Positions 35,065 through 44,031 of a stretch of DNA of 64,000 nt are shown piece by piece. The notes beneath the pieces are model-generated. The model was not told where the DNA came from. It did no database searches and saw nothing but the letters and a program-made list of their open reading frames with translations. The stretch lies in assembly GCF_008329565.1 (NCBI RefSeq), contig NZ_NPKT01000003.1:124001-188000 (forward strand). Direction: 5' to 3'. The stretch comes from Mycolicibacterium sp. P1-5. Lineage in GTDB: Bacteria; Actinomycetota; Actinomycetes; Mycobacteriales; Mycobacteriaceae. Made by a program: the position numbers and the translations under genes. Numbering within the stretch: the stretch's first letter is position 1; every line of letters begins with the position of its first letter.

Positions 35065-36288
35065 ATGGAGTTGCGGTCAGATGTGGTCATCGTCGGGGCC
35101 GGACCGGCCGGCTCGGCGGCGGCAGCCTGGGCCGCCCGCCGCGGCCACGACGTGCTCGTCATCGACGCCGCCGAGTTCCCGCGCGACAAGCCCTGCGGCG
35201 ACGGGCTGACGCCGCGCGCCGCGCTCGAACTGCAGCGCCTCGGGCTCGGCGACTGGCTCGACGGCCACATCCGCCATCACGGGCTGCGGCTGTCCGGGTT
35301 CGGCGCTTCGGTGGAAGTGCCGTGGCCGGGGCCGTCGTTTCCTGCTTCTGGCTCGGCCGTGCCCCGCACCGAGCTCGACGACCGGATCCGCAAGGTCGCC
35401 GAGGATGCCGGCGCGTCCATGCTTCTCGGGGTGAAAGCCGTTGATGTGTCGCATGATTCACGTGGCCACGTGGATGCGGTGGTGTTGGCAGACGGGTCCA
35501 GGGTGTCGTGCCGCTGGGTGATCGTGGCCGACGGGGCGCGCTCGCCGTTCGGGCGGGCGCTCGGCCGGCAGTGGCATCAGGAGACGGTGTACGGGGTGGC
35601 GGTGCGGGGATATCTGGCGTCGCCGCGGGCTGGCGAGCCGTGGATCTCCTCCGATCTGGAACTCCGTTCGCCCGCCGGCGGGCAGGTGCTGCCGGGGTAC
35701 GGCTGGATCTTCCCGCTGGGCAACGGCGAGGTGAATATCGGCGTCGGCGCGCTGGCCACAGCGAAGCGGCCCGCTGATGTGGCGTTGCGGCCGCTGATCA
35801 AGCACTACACCGACCTCAAGCGCGCGTCGTGGGAGTTCGAGGGTGCTCCGCGTGCGGTGTCCTCGGCGTTGCTGCCGATGGGCGGGGCGATCTCCGGTGT
35901 CGCCGGCCCGAACTGGGTGCTGATCGGGGACGCCGCTGCCTGCGTGAACCCGTTGAATGGCGAGGGGATCGACTACGGGCTGGAAACCGGGCGGCTGGCC
36001 GCCGAGATGCTGGGCTCCGGCGATCTGTCGTCGGCGTGGCCATCGGTTCTGCAGGCGCACTACGGGCGCGGCTTCTCGGTGGCCCGCCGACTGGGATTGC
36101 TGCTGACGTTGCCGCGGTTCCTGCCGCTGACCGGGCCGGTCGCGATGCGCTCGTCGCGCCTGATGGGGGTGGCGGTGCGGGTGATGGGCAACCTCGTCAC
36201 CGACGAGGACGCCGACCTGGTGGCGCGCGCCTGGCGCGTAGCCGGGCTGGGATCGCGAATCCTGGACCGCCGCAAGCCTTTCAGCTGA
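35065..36288 (+). CDS. menJ: menaquinone side-chain reductase MenJ (geranylgeranyl reductase family)
   Basis: A 407-residue flavoprotein with an N-terminal FAD motif GAGPAGSAAAAWAA (10-23), CGDGLTPRA (the PxxYxWxFP-type family landmark region begins here), YGWIFPLGNGEVNIGVGA, and the second FAD motif GDAAACVNPLNGEGIDYGLETG. It hydrogenates one isoprene unit of menaquinone-9, giving the mycobacterial MK-9(II-H2). It corresponds to Rv0561c and shares a short divergent promoter with grcC1. Confidence 0.94.
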   Translation: MELRSDVVIVGAGPAGSAAAAWAARRGHDVLVIDAAEFPRDKPCGDGLTPRAALELQRLGLGDWLDGHIRHHGLRLSGFGASVEVPWPGPSFPASGSAVPRTELDDRIRKVAEDAGASMLLGVKAVDVSHDSRGHVDAVVLADGSRVSCRWVIVADGARSPFGRALGRQWHQETVYGVAVRGYLASPRAGEPWISSDLELRSPAGGQVLPGYGWIFPLGNGEVNIGVGALATAKRPADVALRPLIKHYTDLKRASWEFEGAPRAVSSALLPMGGAISGVAGPNWVLIGDAAACVNPLNGEGIDYGLETGRLAAEMLGSGDLSSAWPSVLQAHYGRGFSVARRLGLLLTLPRFLPLTGPVAMRSSRLMGVAVRVMGNLVTDEDADLVARAWRVAGLGSRILDRRKPFS

Positions 36289-36299
36289 TCACCGACGCA

Positions 36300-36365
36300 T
36301 TGAGTGAGCGTTGGCGCAGCGATTCCATTGGTAGATTCATTTTTGCAGCGTCACCGCTCACTCAA
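36300..36365. repeat. 11-bp inverted repeat flanking 44 bases
   Basis: TTGAGTGAGCG and its exact complement CGCTCACTCAA bracket an A/T-richer segment between menJ and the next gene. The long loop argues against a simple terminator for menJ, although one arm pair 12 bases after the stop could still fold. Confidence 0.45.
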
Positions 36366-36393
36366 CGACGCCACCACAGCAGGAATGACAAAT

Positions 36394-36424
36394 TTGACAA
36401 AACTTCGGCGATTGGCGCTAGGCT
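36394..36424 (+). promoter_or_regulatory. predicted promoter of the FAD oxidoreductase gene
   Basis: TTGACA and TAGGCT lie 19 bases apart, and TAGGCT ends seven bases before the ATG at 36432. No ribosome site is present, so transcription may start at the ATG itself. Confidence 0.5.
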
Positions 36425-36431
36425 GCCGCGC

Positions 36432-37997
36432 ATGACTGATTACGACGCGATCATCGTCGGGGCCGGGCACAACGGCCTGACCGCAGCGGTGGTGCTGCAG
36501 CGAGCCGGCTTGCGCACGCTCTGCCTGGAGGCCAACACCTACAGCGGCGGCATGTCGGCCACCGTCGAGCTGATCGACGGGTTCAAGTATGAGATCGCCG
36601 GGTCCGTCCGCTTCCCCACCGCGCAGAAGATCAACAGCGAGCTGGGCCTGGACACCCTGCCGACCATCGAGTCGGAGATCATGTCGGTCAACCTCGGGGA
36701 AAACGGCGAGGAAGCGATGATCTTCCACAGCGACCCGATGGCGATGATGACCCATCTGAACGAAAAGCACGGCATGGACGCCGTGATGGCCATGGCCAAC
36801 CTGTATGCCTGGAGCACGGGTCCCGGTAAGGCTCTCGGCCGCTTCGACGCTTTGGCGCTGCCGAAGACCATCGACGAGATGTATGCCTGTGCCGCAGACG
36901 AAAACGAGCGGCGTGCCATCCACGAGATGCTGTTCGGCTCGGCGATGGACGTCGTCGACCGGTTCCTGCCCGACAAGGAGAAACATGCCGTGATCCGCGG
37001 CATGTTGGCGTTCCTGGCGGTGAATTCCACTTACCGCGGGCCGTACACCCCTGGTAGCGCAACGTGTTTGGCGTTCGCAATGGCCATGCCGCCGGAGGGC
37101 GGCCAGATGACCACCAAACTCAAGGGTGGAATCGGTGTGCTCGCCGATCATCTGCGCGAACTGTTCATCGAGGCCGCCGGCGAGATGCGCTACCGCACGA
37201 AGGTCGAACAGATCCTGGTCGAGGACGGCAAGATCACCGGCGTGCGCCTCAAGGACGGCGAGGTGATCAACGCGCCGATCGTCGTATCCAACCTTGCACC
37301 CGAGACCACGCTGCTCGATCTTGTTGGCGCCGAACATCTTCCGTCGTCGCTCGTGGCCCGACTCGGCGGTCGCGACCACCGGGCGTCGTTCATGCAGATC
37401 CACTTCGCGCTTGACGGGCTGCCCCGGTACGCCGCGCCATACGACTACCTCAACGAGCCCGGTATGCAAATGTCGGTGGGCATGTTCGGCTCGCCGGAAG
37501 AGCAGCAGCGCCAATGGGAGATGTGCCGCCGCGGCGAGGTACCGGACAACCCCGCGCTGTCGATCCAGATGCCTACGGTCGGCGATCCCGAGATGGCTCC
37601 CGAGGGCAAGCACGCCGCCAGCGTGTACGCCTACGCCTTCCCCGTCGAGGCGCCCCGCGAGCAGCACGGTCAGCTGAAAACCGAGATGGCGCAACAGGTT
37701 GTCGACAAGATCACCCGCTACGCGCCGAACTTCAAGGACATCCTGATCCGGGATATCACATTCGCGCCGTATCACATGAACACCATGTTCGCCGCGCCCA
37801 ACGGCGATTTCTGCCACGGCCTGCTACAGCCCGAGCTGATGGGGGTGAACCGGCCGGGGCCAAGGGGGTTCATCGACGAGCCCATCCCGATCGAGGGCCT
37901 CTACCTCGGCGGTGCGGGGTGCCACGGCGGCCCGGGCATCACGTTCGTCCCGGGCTACAACGCCGGGTATCAGGTGCTGGCCGACGCGGGCCGCTGA
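36432..37997 (+). CDS. FAD-dependent amine-oxidase/phytoene-desaturase-like oxidoreductase
   Basis: A 521-residue flavoprotein. It has GAGHNGLTAAVVL (9-21), an EANTYSGGMSATVEL turn typical of phytoene desaturase and PYROXD2-like proteins, TTKLKGGIGVLADHLRELF in the middle, and the C-terminal FAD contact GLYLGGAGCHGGPGITFVPGYNAG. There is no carotenoid gene nearby, so the substrate is unknown. It replaces the Rv0559c-Rv0560c genes found at this point in M. tuberculosis and ends before a palindromic element. Confidence 0.85.
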   Translation: MTDYDAIIVGAGHNGLTAAVVLQRAGLRTLCLEANTYSGGMSATVELIDGFKYEIAGSVRFPTAQKINSELGLDTLPTIESEIMSVNLGENGEEAMIFHSDPMAMMTHLNEKHGMDAVMAMANLYAWSTGPGKALGRFDALALPKTIDEMYACAADENERRAIHEMLFGSAMDVVDRFLPDKEKHAVIRGMLAFLAVNSTYRGPYTPGSATCLAFAMAMPPEGGQMTTKLKGGIGVLADHLRELFIEAAGEMRYRTKVEQILVEDGKITGVRLKDGEVINAPIVVSNLAPETTLLDLVGAEHLPSSLVARLGGRDHRASFMQIHFALDGLPRYAAPYDYLNEPGMQMSVGMFGSPEEQQRQWEMCRRGEVPDNPALSIQMPTVGDPEMAPEGKHAASVYAYAFPVEAPREQHGQLKTEMAQQVVDKITRYAPNFKDILIRDITFAPYHMNTMFAAPNGDFCHGLLQPELMGVNRPGPRGFIDEPIPIEGLYLGGAGCHGGPGITFVPGYNAGYQVLADAGR

Positions 37998-38000
37998 CTA

Positions 38001-38052
38001 GCGACTTCGGCGCGTTTTCGTTCGCTGAGCGGCGGAAAACGCGCCCAAATCA
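38001..38052. repeat. intergenic palindromic element, copy R1
   Basis: The arms GGCGCGTTTTC and GAAAACGCGCC enclose TTCGCTGAGCGGCG-like spacer sequence shared with three other copies in the window. It lies between convergent genes, where it could end transcription from both sides. Confidence 0.75.
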
Positions 38053-38664
38053 CAAAAGGGCGGCGGCGATCTGAAGAAGGTCGTCACCGACGACGTCAGG
38101 CTGCGGGCCGATGGGGATGAGCTCCTGACCCGGCCGCCGCAGGAATGCCGCGCGGCAGCCTGCGGACAGCGCCCCGGCGATGTCCCACCCGTGCGCGGCC
38201 ACCAGTCGCACCTCGCTCAACGGGACCCCGAGCGTGGTCCCAACATGCTGGTAGGCCTCGGCGCGCGGTTTGAGCGCCCGCACCGTGTCCGCCGACAGGA
38301 TTGCATCGAAATGCGGAGCGACACCGTTGAATTCGAGTTGTTCGGTAACGACCGCAAGCGGCGAATTGGTCAACGCGACAAGGGTGAACCCGTCGAGGCG
38401 ATCCAGAGCGGGCACCACATCGGGATGCAACGGCAGCTGACGCGCCGCCTCGGCCAGCTGATCGGCGCAATCGATACCTAGCATCGCCAGTGCGGCACGC
38501 TGGGCCGTCGGGAAGTCGACATAGTCACCGGTGAGGCCGCCGACGAACGCGATCTGCAGCATCTGACTGAACCAGCGCTTACGGGTGTCGGCACCGCCCA
38601 GTAGATCGTCGAGCGGACTTAGGTCGAGCAGCGTCTCATTGACGTCGAACGCGAGGACGGTCAT
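38050..38664 (-). CDS. haloacid dehalogenase type II (HAD family)
   Basis: A 204-residue HAD hydrolase. The N-terminal nucleophile motif DVNETLLDL is the form used by L-2-haloacid dehalogenases; later ALTNSP (motif II), LKPRAEAY (motif III lysine) and VAAHGWDIAGA (motif IV) follow the same family. It may hydrolyse short 2-haloacids, but such annotations often cover other small phosphatases or dehalogenases. It lies between copies R1 and R2 of the palindromic element. Confidence 0.85.
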   Translation of the reverse strand: MTVLAFDVNETLLDLSPLDDLLGGADTRKRWFSQMLQIAFVGGLTGDYVDFPTAQRAALAMLGIDCADQLAEAARQLPLHPDVVPALDRLDGFTLVALTNSPLAVVTEQLEFNGVAPHFDAILSADTVRALKPRAEAYQHVGTTLGVPLSEVRLVAAHGWDIAGALSAGCRAAFLRRPGQELIPIGPQPDVVGDDLLQIAAALL

Positions 38665-38695
38665 GGACGAGGGCTACCCCGGTTTACCCGTCATT

Positions 38696-38749
38696 AGCGA
38701 TTCGGGCGCGTTTTCGTTCGCTCAGCGGCGGAAAGCGCGCCGAAATCAC
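38696..38749. repeat. intergenic palindromic element, copy R2
   Basis: AGCGATTCGGGCGCGTTTTC, the core TTCGCTCAGCGGCGG and the returning arm GCGCGCCGAAATCAC match the other copies with a few changes. It sits at the 3' end of the alpha/beta-hydrolase gene, overlapping its stop codon. Confidence 0.75.
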
Positions 38750-39606
38750 GCGTGCAGAGCGTCGAAGATCTCTTGCCAGTGCAGGTGCGCCATGAAGTGC
38801 CCGCCCGAACGGATGTGCAGCGATGAACCGGGGATTCGGCTCGCAAGGGTGGCGGGCCAGTCCGGATTCAGAAATTCGTCCTGGGCGCCGCCCCAGACGT
38901 CGACCGGCACAGCCACATCTTCCGGCGCAAATCCCCACGGCCGCATCGCCGCAAGGTAATCCTCGACGTGACCCTCCGAACGTCGCAACGCCTCGGCTGA
39001 CATCTGCCCAAAACTGGCGAAGCCTTCCGCGCGAATGACCGCGGCGTCAGCCGCGGGAAGATCACGCGAGGCCAGCCGGCCATAGAGGCCGGGGGAAAGC
39101 TGTGCGACGAACCCCATGGATCGAAGGCAGCCCCGTGCCAGCCACGGTGCCCGTTGCGCCATCCGGATGTAGACGCGATCGATTGTGGGCATCTGCGCGA
39201 ACAGAGTCGAATCGGTGATCGGCAACCCGCCGGTGATGACCGCCACCCGTGTCACCGCGGCCGGCATGGCGTAGCCGAGGGCGAGTGCGTACTGCCCGCC
39301 CATCGACCACCCCATCGCCGCGAAATCGTCGATGGCGAGCTGATCACGCAATTCGGCCACATCGTCTGCCCACGCCGCGACGGTGCGGCCGGGTTTCGGA
39401 TCGGACAAACCGATCCCGGGGCGGTCGAGGGCGAGCAGTCGAATCCCGTTCTGCGCAGCGATCCCGGCGCCGGTGGAGACATCGCGGCGGCAGGCGAGGC
39501 CGCCGTGCGTATAGATGACGACAAACCCGTCCGGTGCACCGTACTCGGTGTAGCCGAGCGCGCGCCCGTCGCGCAGTTGGACTTTTCGGTCCTCAATCAT
39601 GCTCAT
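38746..39606 (-). CDS. alpha/beta-hydrolase
   Basis: A 286-residue alpha/beta-hydrolase with YTHGGLACRRD (oxyanion region), DRPGIGLSDP, the nucleophile elbow GWSMGGQYAL and a late VDVWGGAQDEF acid strand followed by the histidine of SGGHFMAHL. Several in-frame ATGs near the start make the exact N-terminus uncertain. No signal peptide is visible. The substrate is unknown; 24 bases upstream lies the end of the MpaB-family gene on the same strand. Confidence 0.82.
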   Translation of the reverse strand: MSMIEDRKVQLRDGRALGYTEYGAPDGFVVIYTHGGLACRRDVSTGAGIAAQNGIRLLALDRPGIGLSDPKPGRTVAAWADDVAELRDQLAIDDFAAMGWSMGGQYALALGYAMPAAVTRVAVITGGLPITDSTLFAQMPTIDRVYIRMAQRAPWLARGCLRSMGFVAQLSPGLYGRLASRDLPAADAAVIRAEGFASFGQMSAEALRRSEGHVEDYLAAMRPWGFAPEDVAVPVDVWGGAQDEFLNPDWPATLASRIPGSSLHIRSGGHFMAHLHWQEIFDALHA

Positions 39607-39630
39607 GCGCAATCGTTTTCGCAGCGACAG

Positions 39631-40824
39631 TCAGTCGGTGCCGCTGATGGGAGCCGCGGCCACGGCGGTGAACGTGGTGCGGTCGGGAAGGTCGGCCAGA
39701 TCTTGCGGGTAGTGCGCGACAGCCTTGGCTATGGCGGCATCCCACTTGGTGCGATTGCGGCGGACCTTCTCGCGGCTGTCGCGCTGCAGCCTGATCATCG
39801 GGTCGAGGATCGCATCGGTGAACCCGTGGCGGGGAATCTCGAGTTCGTTGGCCAGCGCATCGCCGTGGAACCGACGAGTCAGAGTCTCGAGCACCTGCAT
39901 CGCCTGGTTGCTCGGCACGTGCATGGCCTGTTGGAAATCGTCACTGACGGCGCGCAGCGTAGCGGCGACGAGCGTGACCGAGACCGGCTCGGGTGGGGCG
40001 GTCACCGCCTGCAGCATGTCATCGATGCGGCCGGCCTCTTCATTGTTCTTCACACCGAAGGACAGTCGCTCATCGATGCCGAGCAGGTGTCCGAGGTACC
40101 ACCACAGGCGATACATCTCGGCGGTCTCACCGACGGTCATGGCGAAGCCCATCTCCGCTTCGGCCATGAAGCTGGTGCGCGTGAAGTCCATCCAGGTACG
40201 CGCGAGGTCGACCTGATTTATCGGCGTCCCATTGGCTGCCTGGTCGAAGTCTTTGCGCCGCGCCAGGCGTCGCATATGAGCGTGCAGCATGCGCACTTGC
40301 AACGTCGCGACGTAACCAGGCCGGCCCACGCACAAGGCGCCGGGAGCCATGGACTGAGCCAGCCAGCGACCGGTCTCCTGGATGCGACTGCTCGCGCCTT
40401 CGACGAGGCGACCCGATAACGCAAGTACCCGCCCGATACTGGGGGAGGCATACACGCGCACCAGCGAACCGGCACTCTGTGCGATCAAATGTATGGGCAG
40501 CGGGGTGGTGAACCACGGCTGTGGTCCGCTCTCGAGCTGCGCGCGATCCACCCAGCCCGGGACCGTCTCGGCGTGGGTCAGAAAGGCGACGATCGCGGGC
40601 GACGGGTCGTCAAGTGAGGCCAGCCCGGCGGTCATGCCCTGATTTAGCTGGGCCCGCACGGTGACGCCATCGTGGTGCATGGCCTCGACGACGGCGTCGG
40701 CCAAGTCGTCACCGGTGTGCAGGGCCCACCCCAGAAGGTCCGCCCGTTCGTCACCGAATTGCGCCGCAATCGCTGAGCGAGTCCCCCGCTGCGCCGGCCA
40801 CGTCGACATCGAACTGGCTGTCAT
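39631..40824 (-). CDS. DUF2236/MpaB-family oxygenase-like protein
   Basis: The true start is the ATG of MTASSMSTWPAQRG; the open frame extends upstream through a palindromic repeat but is not coding there. The 397 residues contain features of the heme-dependent latex-clearing/MpaB family: a helical N-terminal part, RTWMDFTRTSFMAEAEMGF and ETAEMYRLWWYLGHLLGI, and a positively charged C-terminal helix (RDSREKVRRNRTKW). Members oxidise diverse lipids or peptides. It is encoded 24 bases before the hydrolase gene, perhaps as an operon. Confidence 0.75.
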   Translation of the reverse strand: MTASSMSTWPAQRGTRSAIAAQFGDERADLLGWALHTGDDLADAVVEAMHHDGVTVRAQLNQGMTAGLASLDDPSPAIVAFLTHAETVPGWVDRAQLESGPQPWFTTPLPIHLIAQSAGSLVRVYASPSIGRVLALSGRLVEGASSRIQETGRWLAQSMAPGALCVGRPGYVATLQVRMLHAHMRRLARRKDFDQAANGTPINQVDLARTWMDFTRTSFMAEAEMGFAMTVGETAEMYRLWWYLGHLLGIDERLSFGVKNNEEAGRIDDMLQAVTAPPEPVSVTLVAATLRAVSDDFQQAMHVPSNQAMQVLETLTRRFHGDALANELEIPRHGFTDAILDPMIRLQRDSREKVRRNRTKWDAAIAKAVAHYPQDLADLPDRTTFTAVAAAPISGTD

Positions 40825-40887
40825 GGACTCACGTTCGTTGTCATTTCTTGACACTACCGTCAAATTAACGCCACCGCGGGCACCAGC

Positions 40888-40936
40888 GATTTCGGCGCGT
40901 TTTCGTTCACTCAGCGAACGAAAACGCGCCGAAATC
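40888..40936. repeat. intergenic palindromic element, copy R3 (perfect 21-bp stem)
   Basis: This is the most complete copy: arms starting GATTTCGGCGCGTTTTCGTT and its exact complement are 21 bases long around the loop ACTCAGC. It lies just after the menG stop on the minus strand and could be its terminator; the transcript would then read into the MpaB gene promoter region. Confidence 0.85.
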
Positions 40937-40937
40937 C

Positions 40938-41624
40938 CTAGGGCTTGACGGCGTAGTGGAGTGCGACGATGCCGCCGGTGAGGTTGCGCCACCGCACATC
41001 CGACCAGCCCGCGTCGCGGATCTGCCGGGCCAGCGTCGCCTGGTCGGGCCACGCCCGGATCGAGTCGGCCAGATAGACGTACGCCTCCGGATTGCTCGAC
41101 ACCGCGCGAGCCACCCGCGGCAGCGCCTGCATCAGGTACTCCTTGTAGACAGTCGAGAACACCGGCACCACGGGGGTGGAGAATTCGCACACCACGAGCC
41201 GTCCGCCCGATCGCGTCACCCGCGCCATCTCGCGCAGGCCGACGGGATGCTCGACGACATTGCGCAGACCGAAGCTGATCGTCACCGCGTCGAACACCGC
41301 GTCATCGAATGGCAGCTTGGTCGCGTCGGCGGCGACTTTCGGCACCGGCCGCGCGGCGCCGGCCCGCAACATGCCGACCGAGAAGTCGGCGGCCACGCAC
41401 CACGCGCCCGAGCGGGCCAGCTCGACTGTTGACACCGCGGTGCCCGCGGCCAGGTCCAGCACCCGGTCACCCGGCCCGATGCCGAGCGCCGAGCGGGTTG
41501 CCCGCCGCCACGAGCGGTCCTGCCCCAGTGAGAGCACCGTGTTGGTGATGTCGTAGCGACGCGCGACGGCGTCGAACATCGACGCCACATCGCGGGGATC
41601 CTTGTCCAACGTCGCGCGGCTCAC
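40938..41624 (-). CDS. menG: demethylmenaquinone methyltransferase (MenG/UbiE)
   Basis: A 228-residue SAM-dependent methyltransferase. The UbiE signatures are present: [26 protein letters not shown] (SAM motif), [12 protein letters not shown] and a late [19 protein letters not shown]. It adds the ring methyl group in the last step of menaquinone synthesis. Corresponds to Rv0558 (menH/ubiE). The divergent SDR gene starts 56 bases away. Confidence 0.95.
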   Translation of the reverse strand: MSRATLDKDPRDVASMFDAVARRYDITNTVLSLGQDRSWRRATRSALGIGPGDRVLDLAAGTAVSTVELARSGAWCVAADFSVGMLRAGAARPVPKVAADATKLPFDDAVFDAVTISFGLRNVVEHPVGLREMARVTRSGGRLVVCEFSTPVVPVFSTVYKEYLMQALPRVARAVSSNPEAYVYLADSIRAWPDQATLARQIRDAGWSDVRWRNLTGGIVALHYAVKP

Positions 41625-41680
41625 GGTGCCGACGCTACCGGAGCGGGAATGCCTCGCCCGTCGCTGCGTTGGCTAGACGC

Positions 41681-42505
41681 ATGAGCGAAAAAGTTTGGTT
41701 CATCACCGGCACATCGCGCGGCTTCGGCCGGGAGTGGGCGATCGCCGCCCTGGATCGGGGCGACAAGGTTGCCGCGACGGCCCGCAACACCGACACCCTG
41801 GCCGACCTGGTTGACTCCTACGGCGACGCCATCCTGCCGATCCAGCTCGACGTCACCGACCGCGAGGCCGACTTCGCCGCCGTCAAGCAGGCGCACGACA
41901 ACTTCGGCCGGCTCGACATCGTCGTCAATAATGCCGGTTACGGCCACTTCGGCTTCATCGAGGAGCTGAGCGAAAAGGACGCACGCGACCAGCTGGAGAC
42001 CAACGTCTTCGGCGCGTTGTGGATCACCCAGGCCGCCCTCCCCTATCTGCGGGCCCAGCGCAGCGGCCACATCATCCAGGTGTCATCGATCGGCGGCATC
42101 ACCGCATTCCCCCTCGTCGGGATCTACCACGCCTCGAAGTGGGCTTTGGAGGGTTTCTCGCAGGCGCTGGCCCAAGAGGTCGCGCCGTTCGGCGTTCACG
42201 TGACGCTGATCGAGCCGGGCGGCTTCGACACCGACTGGTCCGGACCGTCCTCGAAGCGTTCGGTCGAACTGCCCGACTACGCCGAATTACACCGCCAGGT
42301 CGACGAAGCTCGCGCGCAGCGGTGGGCCGCACCCGGCAACCCCACGGCGTCGGCGTCGGCCATTCTCAAAGTTGTGGACGCAGAGACTCCCCCGCTGCGG
42401 GTGTTCTTCGGAGAATCCCCGCTGCAAACCGCCAAGGCCGACTACGAAAGCCGGATTGCCAATTGGGAGAAGTGGCAGCCGGTCGCCGTCGAAGCCCAGG
42501 GCTGA
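41681..42505 (+). CDS. short-chain dehydrogenase/reductase
   Basis: A 274-residue classical SDR: TGTSRGFG (NAD(P) motif, about 8-15), NNAGYGHFG, the catalytic serine in VSSIGG, and YHASKWALEGF with the Tyr/Lys pair. The start after the short open frame is the ATG of MSEKVWFITG. Substrate is not evident. Its stop touches the stop of a small convergent gene. Confidence 0.92.
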   Translation: MSEKVWFITGTSRGFGREWAIAALDRGDKVAATARNTDTLADLVDSYGDAILPIQLDVTDREADFAAVKQAHDNFGRLDIVVNNAGYGHFGFIEELSEKDARDQLETNVFGALWITQAALPYLRAQRSGHIIQVSSIGGITAFPLVGIYHASKWALEGFSQALAQEVAPFGVHVTLIEPGGFDTDWSGPSSKRSVELPDYAELHRQVDEARAQRWAAPGNPTASASAILKVVDAETPPLRVFFGESPLQTAKADYESRIANWEKWQPVAVEAQG

Positions 42506-42670
42506 CTACATCGCGTGCGCGTCGACTCGTTTCAATTGACGCGCGCGACTCGCCATCCGTTCACTGAGGTGAATCAGCCGATCCTCATGCCCAGCGGGCA
42601 TGGTGTAAGCCAACTTACGGAGTTCCACCGCAAATTCACTGAGATCTTGGCGATATGACGCGTCATTCAT
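42506..42670 (-). CDS. small basic protein (54 residues), unknown
   Basis: This frame reads MNDASYRQDLSEFAVELRKL, then AYTMPAGHEDRLIHLSERMA and SRARQLKRVDAHAM. It is fully open, helical and amphipathic in character with a basic C-terminal third, and fills the otherwise empty gap up to the stop of the SDR gene. The ribosome site is weak (GGGGGGCG). A palindrome about 90 bases upstream may belong to its promoter. I do not recognise a family; it could be a small DNA- or protein-binding factor. Confidence 0.55.
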   Translation of the reverse strand: MNDASYRQDLSEFAVELRKLAYTMPAGHEDRLIHLSERMASRARQLKRVDAHAM

Positions 42671-42759
42671 TCGGACGCCCCCCGGTCTTGGAGAGGTGGT
42701 GTTAACAATGGCATTTAGTCCCCCGGCTTGCCGTCAAGTCTGCTCCGACCAGCAGGTCT

Positions 42760-42774
42760 TGAGAAGACTTCTCA
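42760..42774. promoter_or_regulatory. 15-bp palindrome upstream of the small 42.6-kb gene
   Basis: TGAGAAG and CTTCTCA pair around a single A. It lies in the 141-base gap between the end of mgtA and the 54-residue gene on the minus strand, a position suited to an operator. Confidence 0.35.
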
Positions 42775-42811
42775 GGAACAATTAAGGAAAGTCGTTGGGG
42801 TGGCATCGGAC

Positions 42812-43942
42812 TCACGCCGCCCGCCTGCGCCGGCTGCTTGTTCGCACCGCTTCGTAATGGTCCAGCAGCTGGTCGCAGATCGCCGGCCACGTCCGGCCGA
42901 GCACACTGCGACGCGCGGCCAGCGAGTAGCGGGCTCGTTCGTCGAGCAGATGATCCACCGACTGGGCAAGGCGCGCCTCGAATTCCGCGACCGTCAATAA
43001 GAGTCCGGTTCGATACGGCGCCACCAGATCCCGGGGTCCGCCCTCGTTCGGCGCGATGACCGGCACGCCGGAAGCCATCGCCTCCTGCACAGCCTGGCAG
43101 AAGGTCTCGTGCTCGCCGGGATGGACGAACACGTCCATGCTCGCGTACGCGGCGGACAGCTGCTCGCCATAGAGCGCGCCGGTAAAGATCGCCGACGGCA
43201 TCAGGGTTCGCAGCTTGTCGCGATCGACACCGTCGCCGACGATCACCAATTGCAGGTCGTCGCGGCGAGCCAGCACTGCCAGCCGTTCGACGTGCTTCTC
43301 CGGGGCGAGCCGCCCGACGAAGCCGACGATCGGCTTGCCTCCGGGCGACCAGCGTGACCGCAACTCCCAGCTGCGTGCCGACGGCGCGAAACCGGTGACG
43401 TCAACACCCCTGGCCCAGTGATGGACCCGCGGAATCCCATGCGCAGCAAGGTCTTCCATCGCGGCAGTGGACGGGGCCAGAGTCCGGTCGGCGCGGGAAT
43501 GCAGATGCTTCGTCCACGCCCACGCAGCCCGGGACGCAGCGCCGATGCCGTAGCTCTCGGCAAATCCGGCGACATCGGTCTGGAACACCGCCACCGTAGG
43601 CACACCCAGGAAACGCGCGGCGTGCAGGCCGCCGTACCCGAGCAGTGCCGGCGACGCCAGATGCACCACGTGCGGATCGAAGCCGCGCAGTACTCTCACG
43701 ATGCGCGGTCGCGGCACCCCCAACGGCAACGATGTGACCTTCGGGAACATCCGCGACGGCACGCGGTGCACCCGGATGCCGTCGTAGACCCGGTCGGCGG
43801 CCGGCTCATGGCGTGGGGTGTCCGGGGCGATGACGAGAGCTTCGTGACCGGTACGACGGAGATGCTCGAGCACCCGAAGCACCGAGTTGGTGACTCCGTT
43901 GACGTTGGGCAGGAACGACTCGGCGACAATGGCAACGCGCAC
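42812..43942 (-). CDS. mgtA: GDP-mannose-dependent alpha-mannosyltransferase (MgtA type, GT4)
   Basis: A 376-residue GT-B glycosyltransferase. It begins [20 protein letters not shown], has the middle donor-domain strand [16 protein letters not shown], and ends with [28 protein letters not shown], the GT4 nucleotide-sugar motif with its glutamates. In M. tuberculosis the same locus (Rv0557) encodes MgtA, which mannosylates a glucuronosyl-diacylglycerol glycolipid precursor. Position between menG and the Rv0556-like gene supports this. Confidence 0.92.
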   Translation of the reverse strand: MRVAIVAESFLPNVNGVTNSVLRVLEHLRRTGHEALVIAPDTPRHEPAADRVYDGIRVHRVPSRMFPKVTSLPLGVPRPRIVRVLRGFDPHVVHLASPALLGYGGLHAARFLGVPTVAVFQTDVAGFAESYGIGAASRAAWAWTKHLHSRADRTLAPSTAAMEDLAAHGIPRVHHWARGVDVTGFAPSARSWELRSRWSPGGKPIVGFVGRLAPEKHVERLAVLARRDDLQLVIVGDGVDRDKLRTLMPSAIFTGALYGEQLSAAYASMDVFVHPGEHETFCQAVQEAMASGVPVIAPNEGGPRDLVAPYRTGLLLTVAEFEARLAQSVDHLLDERARYSLAARRSVLGRTWPAICDQLLDHYEAVRTSSRRRRAA

Positions 43943-44031
43943 GATTCGACAGTGTCAGTGGTGCCTGTCAGCGAGGTTGCGCCCAGGCATACACGACACG
44001 AAAAACAGGTGGAACGCGGTACCGTGCGAGC

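Noticed and set aside
36351-37817. 488-residue minus-strand open frame opposite the FAD oxidoreductase
   Set aside because: His/Arg-rich shadow; the plus-strand gene has intact FAD motifs.
38001-40936. Palindromes R1-R3 as a CRISPR array
   Set aside because: Copies are separated by whole genes, not by short uniform spacers.
40825-41190. N-terminal extension of the MpaB-family gene
   Set aside because: It crosses palindrome R3 and the menG gene on the same strand in another frame; the protein family starts at the ATG 40824.
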